Assembly: GCF_000160575.1 (NCBI RefSeq)
Contig: NZ_GG697130.1
Span: forward strand, 134,071-198,070
Reading direction: 5' to 3'
From: Weissella paramesenteroides ATCC 33313
GTDB taxonomy: Bacteria > Bacillota > Bacilli > Lactobacillales > Lactobacillaceae
Length of the DNA: 64,000 nt
Numbering within the stretch: position 1 is the stretch's first letter; every line of letters begins with the position of its first letter. Below are positions 18,716 to 27,136 of the stretch, in pieces. Below the pieces are notes generated by a model. The model made no database searches and had not been told where the DNA came from. It saw nothing but the letters and a program-made list of their open reading frames with translations. Made by a program: the position numbers and the translations under genes.

Positions 18716-20905
18716 TTAGTTTGATGTTTTAGGCTCTTTAAATTCTACCGTAATTTCATGATAACCATCAGACAATTTTGAATTTGCCTTCACTGATTGT
18801 GTCGAAACAAAACCAGTACCACTAATGTTCACCTTGATTTTCGCTAGTTCTGCCCATGCTAATACATCACTTTTTGCCCAACCACGCATGTCAGGAACAG
18901 CAATATTTTTACCTGTATTCAAAAAAATTTGTTGACCAACAATCGATTTTTTACCACCAGTTATTGATTGTCCTTTAACAGTCTGACCATCACCCATCAC
19001 AATTGGTGTTAAACGATTAGACTTCATCTCTTTAGTGGATTCTTTTGTTGAGCCACCAACAACTGTTGGCACACTAACTTCTTGATTTGCACTAACAACT
19101 ACCTTATTATCGCTTTCAGACATATCCAAAGCTTGGGTCATCACTGTCTTGAAAACATTTGCCATATCAGTGGAAATATTATCCGTGTTTTGTTGTGGCT
19201 GTTTTGTCACAATATACATCATATATCGTGGATTATTTGAAGGTGCCATCCCCATCCATGAATGAATTTCATTCGTATTATCACCAGGTGTAGAGTAACC
19301 CGTTGAAGTGGCAATTTGAGCAGTTCCAGACTTACCAGTTGTACGGACATTCGGAATAGCATACATTTTTCCCAATCCGTATTGTGAATAGATAACATCT
19401 TCCAACTGTTTACGAGTATCTTTTGCGCTCGCCTTGCTAATTGGCTTTGCCACAACTTTTGTTTTCGGTTGTGAAACCACTCTATTGGTATTCGGGTCAA
19501 CAATTTTTTCGATAATTTGTGGTTGTAGTTCTTTACCATTATTTGCAATTGCTGAGTATGCTTGCATCATCTGTAATGGTGTGACAGAAATTGCCTGACC
19601 AAACGCCGTATTTGCTTGTTCAATAGGATATTGGAATTGCATACTACCTCGTGCTTCATCACTAAATCCTGTTTTCGTTGGTTTTAAAAACTTGAATCGA
19701 TTCAAATACTTACGCCAAGTTTGTGCACCCATTTTTTGCTCAGTTAAGGCCATCGCCACATTAGATGACTCAGCAATTCCTCGTCCATACGTAATGCGTC
19801 CCCAGCCTTCTCCGTTGTTCCAATCAGTAACTTTCTTATCACCAATCTTTAAAGTACCTGATTCATAGGTGTCGTTCTCATTCCAATTACCAGAATCAAT
19901 TGCTGAAGCTAGGGTTATTCCCTTCAAAACGGATCCTGGTTCAAAAGCAGTGCCATATAATTGGTTTGTCCAAAGATCTCCAATACCTTCACCTGTCGTC
20001 GCATTATAAGATGGCCGTTGTGTTGTTGCCACAATCTTACCAGTTTTTGTATCCATAACCACGGCAACTGCTGCTTTTGGCTTCATATCATCTGCAAGTG
20101 TTTGCATACTTTTTTCTAACGTTGACTGTAATTTCGTATTGATTGTTGTGTAAACATCATAACCATTCTTTACAGCCAGATTTTTCTTTGAAACCGATCG
20201 ATCGGTCGTATCAGAAGAAGTTGTTTTTACACCGTTGTGACCAGTTAACTGTTTATTCCAAGACTGTTCGATACCAGTTATTCCTGAAATCACTTTGCCA
20301 TCACTACTATTTTCATTTTTTGTTAAACCAATTAAATCTGATGCAAATGTCCCATTTGGATACAAACGTGACTCACTAGACACAAAAGATAACCCCGGAA
20401 TATTAAGAGCTTTTAACTGTTTATATTTTTTTACATTTAAATTTGAACCCAGTTGTCCAAATTGTACTTGTTGTAATTTGTCCTTACGACCACTTTTAAG
20501 TGATTGCACATAAGCTTGTGCCTTCCCACCAAGTACGCTAGCTATTTTCTCGCTTACGACTTTATCTTGGCTTTTCTTCACATACATTGGCTTACCTTTT
20601 GCTGATTTTTGGCTTTTGTCTAATACAGCAACTAGCGTATAAGTTGTCGAAGATTCGGCCAGTGGATTCCCAACTGCATCAAATATTTCACCACGTTTAG
20701 CTGGAATCTCGTTTTGACTACGATAAATTAGCTGGGCGGCCTTGTCTAACCTATGCCCTCTCACATCCTTTGTGATGGCGACATAAGAAAAACGGACCCC
20801 CAACACAACCAGCACCAACATCATTAATATGAGCAAAATTCTTCCCGTATTACGACTGTTTTTATCCGATTGGTCACGTTTTGGCATCCGTTGTTTTTTT
20901 ACCAT
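18716..20905 (-). CDS. pbpX: Class B penicillin-binding protein PBP2x/FtsI with PASTA domains
   Basis: The 729-residue septal transpeptidase cross-links peptidoglycan at the division site. It has an N-terminal membrane anchor (about residues 20-42), a dimerisation domain, and a transpeptidase domain with the SVLK active-site serine at 325, SSN at 380-382 and KSGT at 525-528. Two C-terminal PASTA repeats follow, one with VPTVVGGSTKES and one with VPDMRGWAKSDVLAWA. The ATG lies one base after the ftsL stop codon, implying coupled translation. In pneumococcus, PBP2x is the primary beta-lactam target; no resistance claim is made here. Confidence 0.96.
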   Translation of the reverse strand: MVKKQRMPKRDQSDKNSRNTGRILLILMMLVLVVLGVRFSYVAITKDVRGHRLDKAAQLIYRSQNEIPAKRGEIFDAVGNPLAESSTTYTLVAVLDKSQKSAKGKPMYVKKSQDKVVSEKIASVLGGKAQAYVQSLKSGRKDKLQQVQFGQLGSNLNVKKYKQLKALNIPGLSFVSSESRLYPNGTFASDLIGLTKNENSSDGKVISGITGIEQSWNKQLTGHNGVKTTSSDTTDRSVSKKNLAVKNGYDVYTTINTKLQSTLEKSMQTLADDMKPKAAVAVVMDTKTGKIVATTQRPSYNATTGEGIGDLWTNQLYGTAFEPGSVLKGITLASAIDSGNWNENDTYESGTLKIGDKKVTDWNNGEGWGRITYGRGIAESSNVAMALTEQKMGAQTWRKYLNRFKFLKPTKTGFSDEARGSMQFQYPIEQANTAFGQAISVTPLQMMQAYSAIANNGKELQPQIIEKIVDPNTNRVVSQPKTKVVAKPISKASAKDTRKQLEDVIYSQYGLGKMYAIPNVRTTGKSGTAQIATSTGYSTPGDNTNEIHSWMGMAPSNNPRYMMYIVTKQPQQNTDNISTDMANVFKTVMTQALDMSESDNKVVVSANQEVSVPTVVGGSTKESTKEMKSNRLTPIVMGDGQTVKGQSITGGKKSIVGQQIFLNTGKNIAVPDMRGWAKSDVLAWAELAKIKVNISGTGFVSTQSVKANSKLSDGYHEITVEFKEPKTSN

Positions 20906-20906
20906 G

Positions 20907-21284
20907 CTACTTTACGTTCCTTATATTTTGATTATTGAGTTTCAACCCATTCTTTTCAGCAATTTTATTCAAACGATCTGGGCTAGATAAATCACTGACT
21001 TCCTGCTTTAAATCATTATTCTTATTGCGCACTTTCTCTAACTGTGCTGATGTTGTTGACAACTGTGTGTTAGCTGTTGCACTTTTATTTGCCATAAAAA
21101 TGACTAAAAAAGCCATGACAATAACTGTTAAGACCGCCGCTCCAACCATCATGAAATCTACTGTATCCCACTTAGGTTTTACCATTTTCACATTTTTAAC
21201 TGTCTTATGTTTAATCTTTGTCTCTGGGCGACTAATTTGTTTTGTTACAACATTGCTATTGTTGTACTTTGGCAATCCATCCAT
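20907..21284 (-). CDS. ftsL: Cell division protein FtsL
   Basis: The 125-residue bitopic protein has a basic cytoplasmic region, one membrane segment (about residues 48-68) and a short extracellular coiled coil with the pattern LSTTSAQLEKVRNKNNDLKQ, ending DRLNKIAEKNGLKL. This is the usual FtsL form; sequence conservation is low, and the call rests on topology and on its place between rsmH and pbp2x. FtsL works with DivIB and DivIC to activate septal synthesis. Confidence 0.92.
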   Translation of the reverse strand: MDGLPKYNNSNVVTKQISRPETKIKHKTVKNVKMVKPKWDTVDFMMVGAAVLTVIVMAFLVIFMANKSATANTQLSTTSAQLEKVRNKNNDLKQEVSDLSSPDRLNKIAEKNGLKLNNQNIRNVK

Positions 21285-21305
21285 AGTGGGGCTTCCTCCA
21301 TCGTT

Positions 21306-22250
21306 TTACTTAATACGCTCTATGATTCGTAACTTGGCAGAATGTGCACGTCGATTCGTTGCTAACTCTTCATCTGATGGCAAAATAGGCTTTCGGACGA
21401 CTAACTTAAAATCTGGCTGCATTTCTTCTGGAATAATAGGTAAACCAGCTGGTAAATCTGGAATTGATACTTTTTCTTTAAACATTGTTTTGACTAAACG
21501 ATCTTCCAATGAGTGGAAAGTAATTACGGCAATTCGACCGTGAACATTTAACATATCTAATGCTTGCGCTAAGGATTCCTCAACCGCTCCCAATTCATCA
21601 TTGACCGCAATTCTAATTGCCTGAAAAGTACGTTTGGCCGGATGACCGCCCTTTCTTCTCGCTGCTGCTGGAATAGAATCCTTAATAATATTAACTAATT
21701 CAAATGTTGTCTCAATTGGCTTTATTTCTCGTTCATGCTCAATTTTTCTCGCAATCTGTTTTGCAAATTTTTCTTCACCATAACGCGAAAAAATTCGTAG
21801 CAATTCGTGAAATGACCATTCATTAACAACAGTTCGTGCTGTTAGAGATTGAGATTGATCCATCCGCATATCTAATGGTGCATCGTAATTATATGAAAAG
21901 CCCCGTTGCCCATCATCAAATTGTGGTGAAGATACACCTAGGTCATAAACAATTCCATCGATTGTCGAAACATCTTCAGCCATTAATGCATCATGCAAAT
22001 GACGAAAATTATCTTGGATAAATGCAACCTTACCAGCAGCTATCTCATCAGCCAGGTGTTCTTGGTTATATGTAATTGCCGTTTCATCTTGATCAAATGA
22101 CCACAATTTACCGGTAGATAAACGACTTGCTAATAATTTAGAATGGCCACCACCACCTAGGGTTGCATCAACATATACGCCGTCAGGCTGGACGTTTAGT
22201 CCATCAATTGCCTCTCGCAATAATACTGTTACATGTTTAAACTCTGTCAT
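21306..22250 (-). CDS. rsmH: RsmH (MraW), 16S rRNA m4C1402 methyltransferase
   Basis: The 314-residue SAM-dependent enzyme methylates N4 of C1402 in 16S rRNA. The SAM-binding motif [11 protein letters not shown] is near residue 33, with [17 protein letters not shown] and the C-terminal [10 protein letters not shown] typical of the family. I start at the ATG at 22250 ([11 protein letters not shown]); an in-frame TTG 21 bases upstream lies within the purine-rich ribosome binding region. It follows mraZ by 36 bases in the division cluster. Confidence 0.97.
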   Translation of the reverse strand: MTEFKHVTVLLREAIDGLNVQPDGVYVDATLGGGGHSKLLASRLSTGKLWSFDQDETAITYNQEHLADEIAAGKVAFIQDNFRHLHDALMAEDVSTIDGIVYDLGVSSPQFDDGQRGFSYNYDAPLDMRMDQSQSLTARTVVNEWSFHELLRIFSRYGEEKFAKQIARKIEHEREIKPIETTFELVNIIKDSIPAAARRKGGHPAKRTFQAIRIAVNDELGAVEESLAQALDMLNVHGRIAVITFHSLEDRLVKTMFKEKVSIPDLPAGLPIIPEEMQPDFKLVVRKPILPSDEELATNRRAHSAKLRIIERIK

Positions 22251-22286
22251 CGGTCTTTCAGTTCCTTTCAATCTAATACGAAGCTA

Positions 22287-22721
22287 TTAAAACCCTAGCT
22301 CTTCTAAACCATCCGCAATGTCATCGAAGTTTTCTGCTGTTTCATCTTCATAAGCTTGCCACTTCTCGGTGCTCCATAGTTCGAAGGTTGTATCTCCAAG
22401 ACCGAAAACCGTTACATTTTTCTCGATTTTTGCATAATCACGTAGCGTCTGTGAGAGATTAATACGTCCTTGTTTATCAAATTCAACCTCAAGGGCACCA
22501 CCGAACACAAATCGCTTAAATTGACGTGCCTTCGAATTAGTTTCTGGTAACGCATTAATTTTTTTTGAAAAGTCTTGCCATCCTTCAAGGGTATAAGCTC
22601 TTAATGAATGATCCATCCATCTAGTAATCACAAAAGACTCACCTAATTGGTTTCGAAATTTAGCAGGAATGATTAGCCGATTTTTTGTATCTAATGAGTG
22701 TTGATAGGTTCCCATAAACAT
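22287..22721 (-). CDS. mraZ: MraZ, transcriptional regulator of the division and cell wall cluster
   Basis: The 144-residue protein starts MFMGTYQHSLDTKNRLIIPAKFR and has two SpoVT/AbrB-like halves, each with the DxKGR-type turn (DTKNRLIIP and DKQGRINLS). In other bacteria MraZ forms rings and binds direct repeats containing TGGG upstream of its own gene, repressing or activating the cluster. Exactly such repeats lie 80-120 bases upstream here. The start is supported by an AAAGGAGG site nine bases before the ATG. Confidence 0.96.
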   Translation of the reverse strand: MFMGTYQHSLDTKNRLIIPAKFRNQLGESFVITRWMDHSLRAYTLEGWQDFSKKINALPETNSKARQFKRFVFGGALEVEFDKQGRINLSQTLRDYAKIEKNVTVFGLGDTTFELWSTEKWQAYEDETAENFDDIADGLEELGF

Positions 22722-22802
22722 CAGCTAATTCCTCCTTTCTAAACTTCGACATGTAACAAGTACAATTTACCAATCTATTCGACAATTCAATACATTTAAT
22801 TT

Positions 22803-22847
22803 ACCACAATATCCCACTTTCAACCACCTTTCCCCACCACTTCCCAC
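22803..22847 (-). promoter_or_regulatory. MraZ operator: five direct repeats at exact 10-bp spacing
   Basis: On the minus strand the pentamers GTGGG, GTGGG, GTGGT, GTGGG and GTGGT begin at 22847, 22837, 22827, 22817 and 22807: five boxes, one per helical turn. Known MraZ operators are GTGGG-type boxes at 10-bp spacing. The boxes lie upstream of a likely promoter TTGAAT...TAAATT and of mraZ itself, so autoregulation of the whole cluster is expected. Confidence 0.85.
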
Positions 22848-23056
22848 CTTGTTTTTTCAAACATTTATTGCTAAAAAGACTGACACAACGGCATATAGTG
22901 ACTTTTTTAACATAAAGTTTACAATTATGCGTAATTTTAACAACAATCTAGAACACTAAAATATCTGACTTTTCAATTAAATAAGATGTGGGAGGAAGTG
23001 GGGAGGAAAGCGAGATAAAATGCCTTATTTTAATTAAAAATAGAAACAGCGACAAT
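22848..23056. other. Intergenic region between the operator and the next operon
   Basis: This AT-rich stretch lies between the MraZ operator and the terminator of the rsmE operon. I see no gene, and no convincing promoter beyond weak -10-like TATATG and TAAAAT strings. Confidence 0.5.
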
Positions 23057-23093
23057 AAAAAAAGTTGGAACATTTTCTTTTGTCCCAACTTCT
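23057..23093 (-). terminator. Terminator of the prmA-rsmE-membrane protein operon
   Basis: On the minus strand, stem AAGTTGG(G)ACA/TGT(T)CCAACTT is followed by a T run, 40 bases after the stop of the membrane protein gene. The same AGTTGGRAC stem recurs elsewhere in the window. Confidence 0.8.
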
Positions 23094-23132
23094 ATAAATA
23101 TTTGCACATATTTATTAAAATACGTTGCGTTA

Positions 23133-23513
23133 TTAAACTTCACCAAATCCACCATCAATGGGAATCTGCTTATCAATATCAAGTTCTTCCTCTTGACCAC
23201 TAGTAAATGCAAAAATTTCTAAAATCAAATATAACAAGGCAAGGTAATAGCCATAAAATGTAGAATTGATTTGTAGCCAAACCGAAATCAAAAATATAAT
23301 TGGCCAAACAAGTAATAGCACCCAAAAGGCACCTGTATGACGCAAGAATCTGCCAGCTACAATGCTAAACACCATATTAATAATAAAAAGTGATACGATA
23401 ATTTTGAAATTAGCGGTTAATTTCGTCAAATTAATGATATATGGGAAAAGTATGCCTAAAATCGGCATAAAAATCCAGAAACGCCAATCAAAAGTTTTAT
23501 TGAACCTTTTCAT
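23133..23513 (-). CDS. Small four-helix membrane protein of unknown function
   Basis: I do not recognise this 126-residue protein. It has four hydrophobic segments (about residues 12-30, 35-53, 60-80 and 84-104) and a short acidic C-terminal tail (EEELDIDKQIPIDGG). There is no signal peptide or known motif. It follows rsmE by 20 bases with an AGGAG ribosome binding site and is the last gene before a terminator, so it is cotranscribed with prmA and rsmE. Codon use looks like its neighbours. Confidence 0.75.
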   Translation of the reverse strand: MKRFNKTFDWRFWIFMPILGILFPYIINLTKLTANFKIIVSLFIINMVFSIVAGRFLRHTGAFWVLLLVWPIIFLISVWLQINSTFYGYYLALLYLILEIFAFTSGQEEELDIDKQIPIDGGFGEV

Positions 23514-23533
23514 AAAAAACTCCTATTTTACTA

Positions 23534-24274
23534 CTATATATTTAATTCCAAAACATAACTTAAAACGCTTAAAGCGTATAGAGGCGCTGTTTCTGCCCTC
23601 AAAATACGTGGACCTAATCCAGCCGGCACAAAACCTTGCCCTACCAAGACATCAATTTCTTGTGGTGATAAACCACCTTCCGGTCCAAATAAAAAGCATA
23701 CAGAATCATCTGGTTGTAATCGGTTTAATTGTCGCACCAATTCACCTGTTTCACCTTGCTTTGCACTTTCTTCCCAAGCAACTAATTTTACTGTAGCATC
23801 AATCATTAGTCCGTCTAACGATGATTCATAAGTGACATCAGGTATTCGCAAACGATGCGCTTGTTCAGCAGCTGCAGCAGCTATTTTATTCAAGCGTACT
23901 AATTTTTTGGTTGCTTTTTGACCCCAGTGAACAACAGACCAAGCTGTCTCAACCACAACAATATGGTGTGCACCAAGTTCTGTCGCTTTTTGCACAACCA
24001 TTTCAGGTTTGTCACCTTTAGACAAACCAATAACAATAGTCGTATCAACTGGTAATTCAACACTCGTTTCTTGTCGTGAAATAACCGCCATAATTGCCTG
24101 TTCTGCTTCAAACCTAACAATCTTAGCAACAATCACCTCGTGTTGATTTGGTAATACAAACTCTGCTTGCGCACCTTCGCGACTTCGCAAAACTGTTATG
24201 AAATGATGAGCCACCTCTTCTGGTAATCGAAATTCATTACCTGTTGGCATTTCATTCAAAAAATATCTTTGCAT
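23534..24274 (-). CDS. rsmE: RsmE, 16S rRNA m3U1498 methyltransferase
   Basis: The 246-residue SPOUT-class enzyme methylates N3 of U1498 in 16S rRNA. The N-terminal PUA-like domain begins MQRYFLNE, and the trefoil-knot SAM site is seen as FLFGPEGGLSPQEID and LGPRILRAETAPLYALS. The ATG overlaps the prmA stop codon (TAATG), so the two are translationally coupled; prmA-rsmE adjacency is common in Gram-positive genomes. Length is normal for the family. Confidence 0.96.
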   Translation of the reverse strand: MQRYFLNEMPTGNEFRLPEEVAHHFITVLRSREGAQAEFVLPNQHEVIVAKIVRFEAEQAIMAVISRQETSVELPVDTTIVIGLSKGDKPEMVVQKATELGAHHIVVVETAWSVVHWGQKATKKLVRLNKIAAAAAEQAHRLRIPDVTYESSLDGLMIDATVKLVAWEESAKQGETGELVRQLNRLQPDDSVCFLFGPEGGLSPQEIDVLVGQGFVPAGLGPRILRAETAPLYALSVLSYVLELNI

Positions 24275-25227
24275 TAATCTTCCTCATCCTCAAGCTTTGC
24301 AATGATACCATACCAATCACCCAACTTTGTTGATTGTTCAACAACTAACCCTTGCTCTGTTAGCGCATCAATTATCTTATCACGTTTATCATAATAAATA
24401 CCAGATAATAATAAATGACCATTTGGTTGCAAAATATCATTAACATTAGGAATCAACATATCTAGGACTTCAGCTAACATGTTGGCAATGACGATATCAT
24501 ATTTCTTCTCCGGAACATCTTTCAACAAATCACTAACAATCAACGTCATGTCAGCAGCTTTTGGATTTAAATCAACATTGCCTTGTGCCGACTTAACCGC
24601 AACCTCATCAATGTCCGTTCCTAATATTTCGCCAGCTCCTAATAATCGGGCTGCAATTCCCAAAACACCTGACCCAGTTCCAAGATCAATCACCGATTCA
24701 CCACCACGCACGATAACTTCTAATGCTTGAATCATTAGTTTTGTCGTTGGGTGCGTTCCCGTACCAAATGCCATCCCTGGGTCTAATACAATAACTTGTT
24801 CATCAGTTTGAACTGGTTGATAATCTTCCCACTTGGGTACAATTGTTATATGACGAGTAACTCGAACAGGGTGATAGTACTTTTGCCACTCAGTTGCCCA
24901 ATCTGCATCTGCTACCGATTGTACTGTAACTGTCCCTGGATGAGCATCCAATCCAAAATCAGATAATTGGTTAACTTCTATTTGAATAGACGCCGTCAAC
25001 GACTGTAAATCAAGACCATTTGCAAAATAACCAATCACTGCTGCACCATTCAAACGGTGAATAATATCTTCTTTTTTTACCATTACCGTTGCATCAGATG
25101 GCTGATAATAATCTAATTCCGCAGAATCATCAATTTCTACACCTTCTGCACCATGTGTCATTAATATATTACTAATTGCTTCAATTGACTCTGTCTGTGT
25201 CTCTACAATGATTTTTTGCCAACTCAT
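24274..25227 (-). CDS. prmA: PrmA, ribosomal protein L11 methyltransferase
   Basis: The 317-residue SAM-dependent enzyme trimethylates ribosomal protein L11. The N-terminal L11-binding domain begins MSWQKIIVETQTESIEAISN. The methyltransferase domain contains MAFGTGTHPTT and VIDLGTGSGVLGIAARLLGA, and the catalytic NPPY-like position reads IANMLAEVL as is usual for PrmA. Length is typical of the Lactobacillales form. It is the first gene of the prmA-rsmE operon, with a GAGGG ribosome binding site. Confidence 0.96.
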   Translation of the reverse strand: MSWQKIIVETQTESIEAISNILMTHGAEGVEIDDSAELDYYQPSDATVMVKKEDIIHRLNGAAVIGYFANGLDLQSLTASIQIEVNQLSDFGLDAHPGTVTVQSVADADWATEWQKYYHPVRVTRHITIVPKWEDYQPVQTDEQVIVLDPGMAFGTGTHPTTKLMIQALEVIVRGGESVIDLGTGSGVLGIAARLLGAGEILGTDIDEVAVKSAQGNVDLNPKAADMTLIVSDLLKDVPEKKYDIVIANMLAEVLDMLIPNVNDILQPNGHLLLSGIYYDKRDKIIDALTEQGLVVEQSTKLGDWYGIIAKLEDEED

Positions 25228-25302
25228 GATTTTCCCTCGTTTAATATGTTCTTACTAGGTTAAGAATACCATAAATTAACCCAGACGCCCATTATGTGCA
25301 AG

Positions 25303-25350
25303 CAAACAAAAACATACCTAGTAACCAATTAAGTTGATCACTAGGTATGT
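25303..25350 (-). terminator. Terminator of pyk
   Basis: An 11-bp perfect stem ACATACCTAGT/ACTAGGTATGT (25312-25350) with a 17-base loop is followed by a T-rich tract, 20 bases after the pyk stop codon. Confidence 0.8.
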
Positions 25351-25371
25351 TAATTTTATTTTGATAATTAA

Positions 25372-26796
25372 TTAGTCAATCGTGACAATAGTCATCAAAT
25401 TAGTTGTTCCTGAAGTTGTCACAGGAATACCTGCAGTAACGATAATCGTATCACCCTTACTTGCAAGACCAGACTTAACAGCTTCTTTCTTTGCCAAATC
25501 AATCATTGCATCAGTATTCTCAACTGGCTCTGCAATCGTTGGTTGCACACCCCAGTAGATGTTCAACATACGTTGCACATTTTCTGTGAAAGTTAATGCC
25601 AAAATGTCTGCATTTGGGCGGTACTTTGAAATCATTTTTGCAGTATAACCTGAGTTTGTTGCTGCAACAATAGCCTTGATATTCAAATTACCAGCAGCAT
25701 TAGCAACTGCTGATGCAACTGATTCAGTAACATCTGTTGGGTCAAAATGATCATCATCATGACGACCGTTCATTGCCAATGATGTTTCAGCTTTTTCATC
25801 AATGCGTGCCATAGTTGCAACAGCTTCAACTGGGTAAGCACCATTTGCAGATTCTCCTGACAACATCGTTGCATCAGTACCATCAAATACGGCGTTAGCA
25901 ACGTCAGATGCTTCCGCACGTGTTGGACGAGGATTCTCTTGCATTGAATCAAGCATATCCGTTGCTGTAATAACTGGCTTTCCAGCAGCATTCAAACGAC
26001 GAATCAAGTTCTTTTGTACCAAAGGAACATTTTCAGCTGGAATTTCAACACCCATGTCACCACGAGCAATCATTAATCCATCAGAAACTTCCAAAATTTC
26101 ATCAAAGTTATCAATTCCTTCTTGTGATTCAATCTTTGGGAAGATCATAACTTCTTCATGGTGTGATTCAGTAAGCAACTCACGAATTTCAAGCACATCG
26201 GCTGCCTTACGAACAAATGAAGCTGCGATATATTGAATACCATTCTTCAAACCGAAACGAATGTCATCCGCATCTTTTTCAGTAATACCAGGCAAGTTAA
26301 TTGAAACACCAGGTGCGTTAACACCTTTACGTGAACCCAAAATACCATGGTTTTGAACTTCAGTTACCAATTCCTTGTTTGCATCATCTTTTTCAGTGAT
26401 AACCATGTCAAGCTTTCCATCATCAAACAAGACATGACCACCAACATGAACATCATCAAACAAGCCTGGGTATGTTACAGCAATTTTCTCTTTCGTACCT
26501 TCAATAGAAGCATCCATTGAAATACGAACAACATCACCAATATTAAATTCAATCTTACCAGGCTCTTGTACAGTGGTACGAATTTCAGCACCCTTTGTAT
26601 CCAACAAGAAACCAACCTTCTTGCCAGCTGCTTTTTCAGCCTCACGAACAGCATTCATTCGTCCTAAATGTTCCTCATGATCACCATGTGAAAAATTAAA
26701 ACGGACAACATTTGCGCCAGATTCGATTATTTTTGTAATCGTCTCTACATCAGAGCTGGCTGGTCCAAGCGTTGAAACAATCTTGGTCTTCTTCAT
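25372..26796 (-). CDS. pyk: Pyruvate kinase
   Basis: The 474-residue glycolytic enzyme converts phosphoenolpyruvate and ADP to pyruvate and ATP. The N-terminus KKTKIVSTLGPASSDVETI, the substrate-binding NFSHGDHEEH, the signature MIFPKIESQEGIDNFDEIL and the metal-binding IARGDMGVEIP are all present. It has the short form without the extra C-terminal phosphohistidine-like domain found in Bacillus. It is monocistronic, with a GGAGAAG ribosome binding site, a -10 TACAAT and a strong terminator. Confidence 0.98.
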   Translation of the reverse strand: MKKTKIVSTLGPASSDVETITKIIESGANVVRFNFSHGDHEEHLGRMNAVREAEKAAGKKVGFLLDTKGAEIRTTVQEPGKIEFNIGDVVRISMDASIEGTKEKIAVTYPGLFDDVHVGGHVLFDDGKLDMVITEKDDANKELVTEVQNHGILGSRKGVNAPGVSINLPGITEKDADDIRFGLKNGIQYIAASFVRKAADVLEIRELLTESHHEEVMIFPKIESQEGIDNFDEILEVSDGLMIARGDMGVEIPAENVPLVQKNLIRRLNAAGKPVITATDMLDSMQENPRPTRAEASDVANAVFDGTDATMLSGESANGAYPVEAVATMARIDEKAETSLAMNGRHDDDHFDPTDVTESVASAVANAAGNLNIKAIVAATNSGYTAKMISKYRPNADILALTFTENVQRMLNIYWGVQPTIAEPVENTDAMIDLAKKEAVKSGLASKGDTIIVTAGIPVTTSGTTNLMTIVTID

Positions 26797-27005
26797 GATT
26801 AAAAACTTCTCCTTAGTAAAAGATATTGCTATTTCTATCTATCTGCAATCATTGTACTATTTATCACTTTCTTTGTATACAAATTCAACTTCTCATTTGT
26901 TTCATCAGTAGAACACTTTTCATCCCTTATCAAAAGGAACCTTTTCATATTAACTAATAAAGCGCTAACATGAATTTGAATATATTTTGTGATTTTTTTA
27001 TATAA
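26797..27005 (-). promoter_or_regulatory. pyk upstream region with promoter and 12-bp palindrome
   Basis: The minus strand has a -10 TACAAT about 60 bases before pyk. Near the expected -35 position is a perfect palindrome TTTGTATACAAA (26872-26883), a possible operator for an unidentified regulator. No canonical CcpA cre site is seen. The rest of the region up to the lysP terminator is featureless. Confidence 0.4.
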
Positions 27006-27048
27006 AAAAAGAAGTTGGAACAAAAGAATTTGTTCCAACTTCTTTTTG
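27006..27048 (-). terminator. Terminator downstream of lysP
   Basis: Minus-strand stem AAAGAAGTTGGAACAAA/TTTGTTCCAACTTCTTT is followed by a T run. It lies about 90 bases after the lysP stop; the intervening 27049-27136 has a small CTCAC/GTGAG hairpin and no gene. Confidence 0.82.
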
Positions 27049-27136
27049 CTAAAAATGTATTAATTATCAGCATGAAAGTTTGATAGCATAAACGTGTTTC
27101 AAAAGTTTGAAGCCTCACTCTCCGTGAGATATTCAT

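Noticed and set aside
20935..21543. Plus-strand frame (202 codons) opposite ftsL and rsmH
   Set aside because: It spans two well-supported opposite genes, has no ribosome binding site and no recognisable domain.
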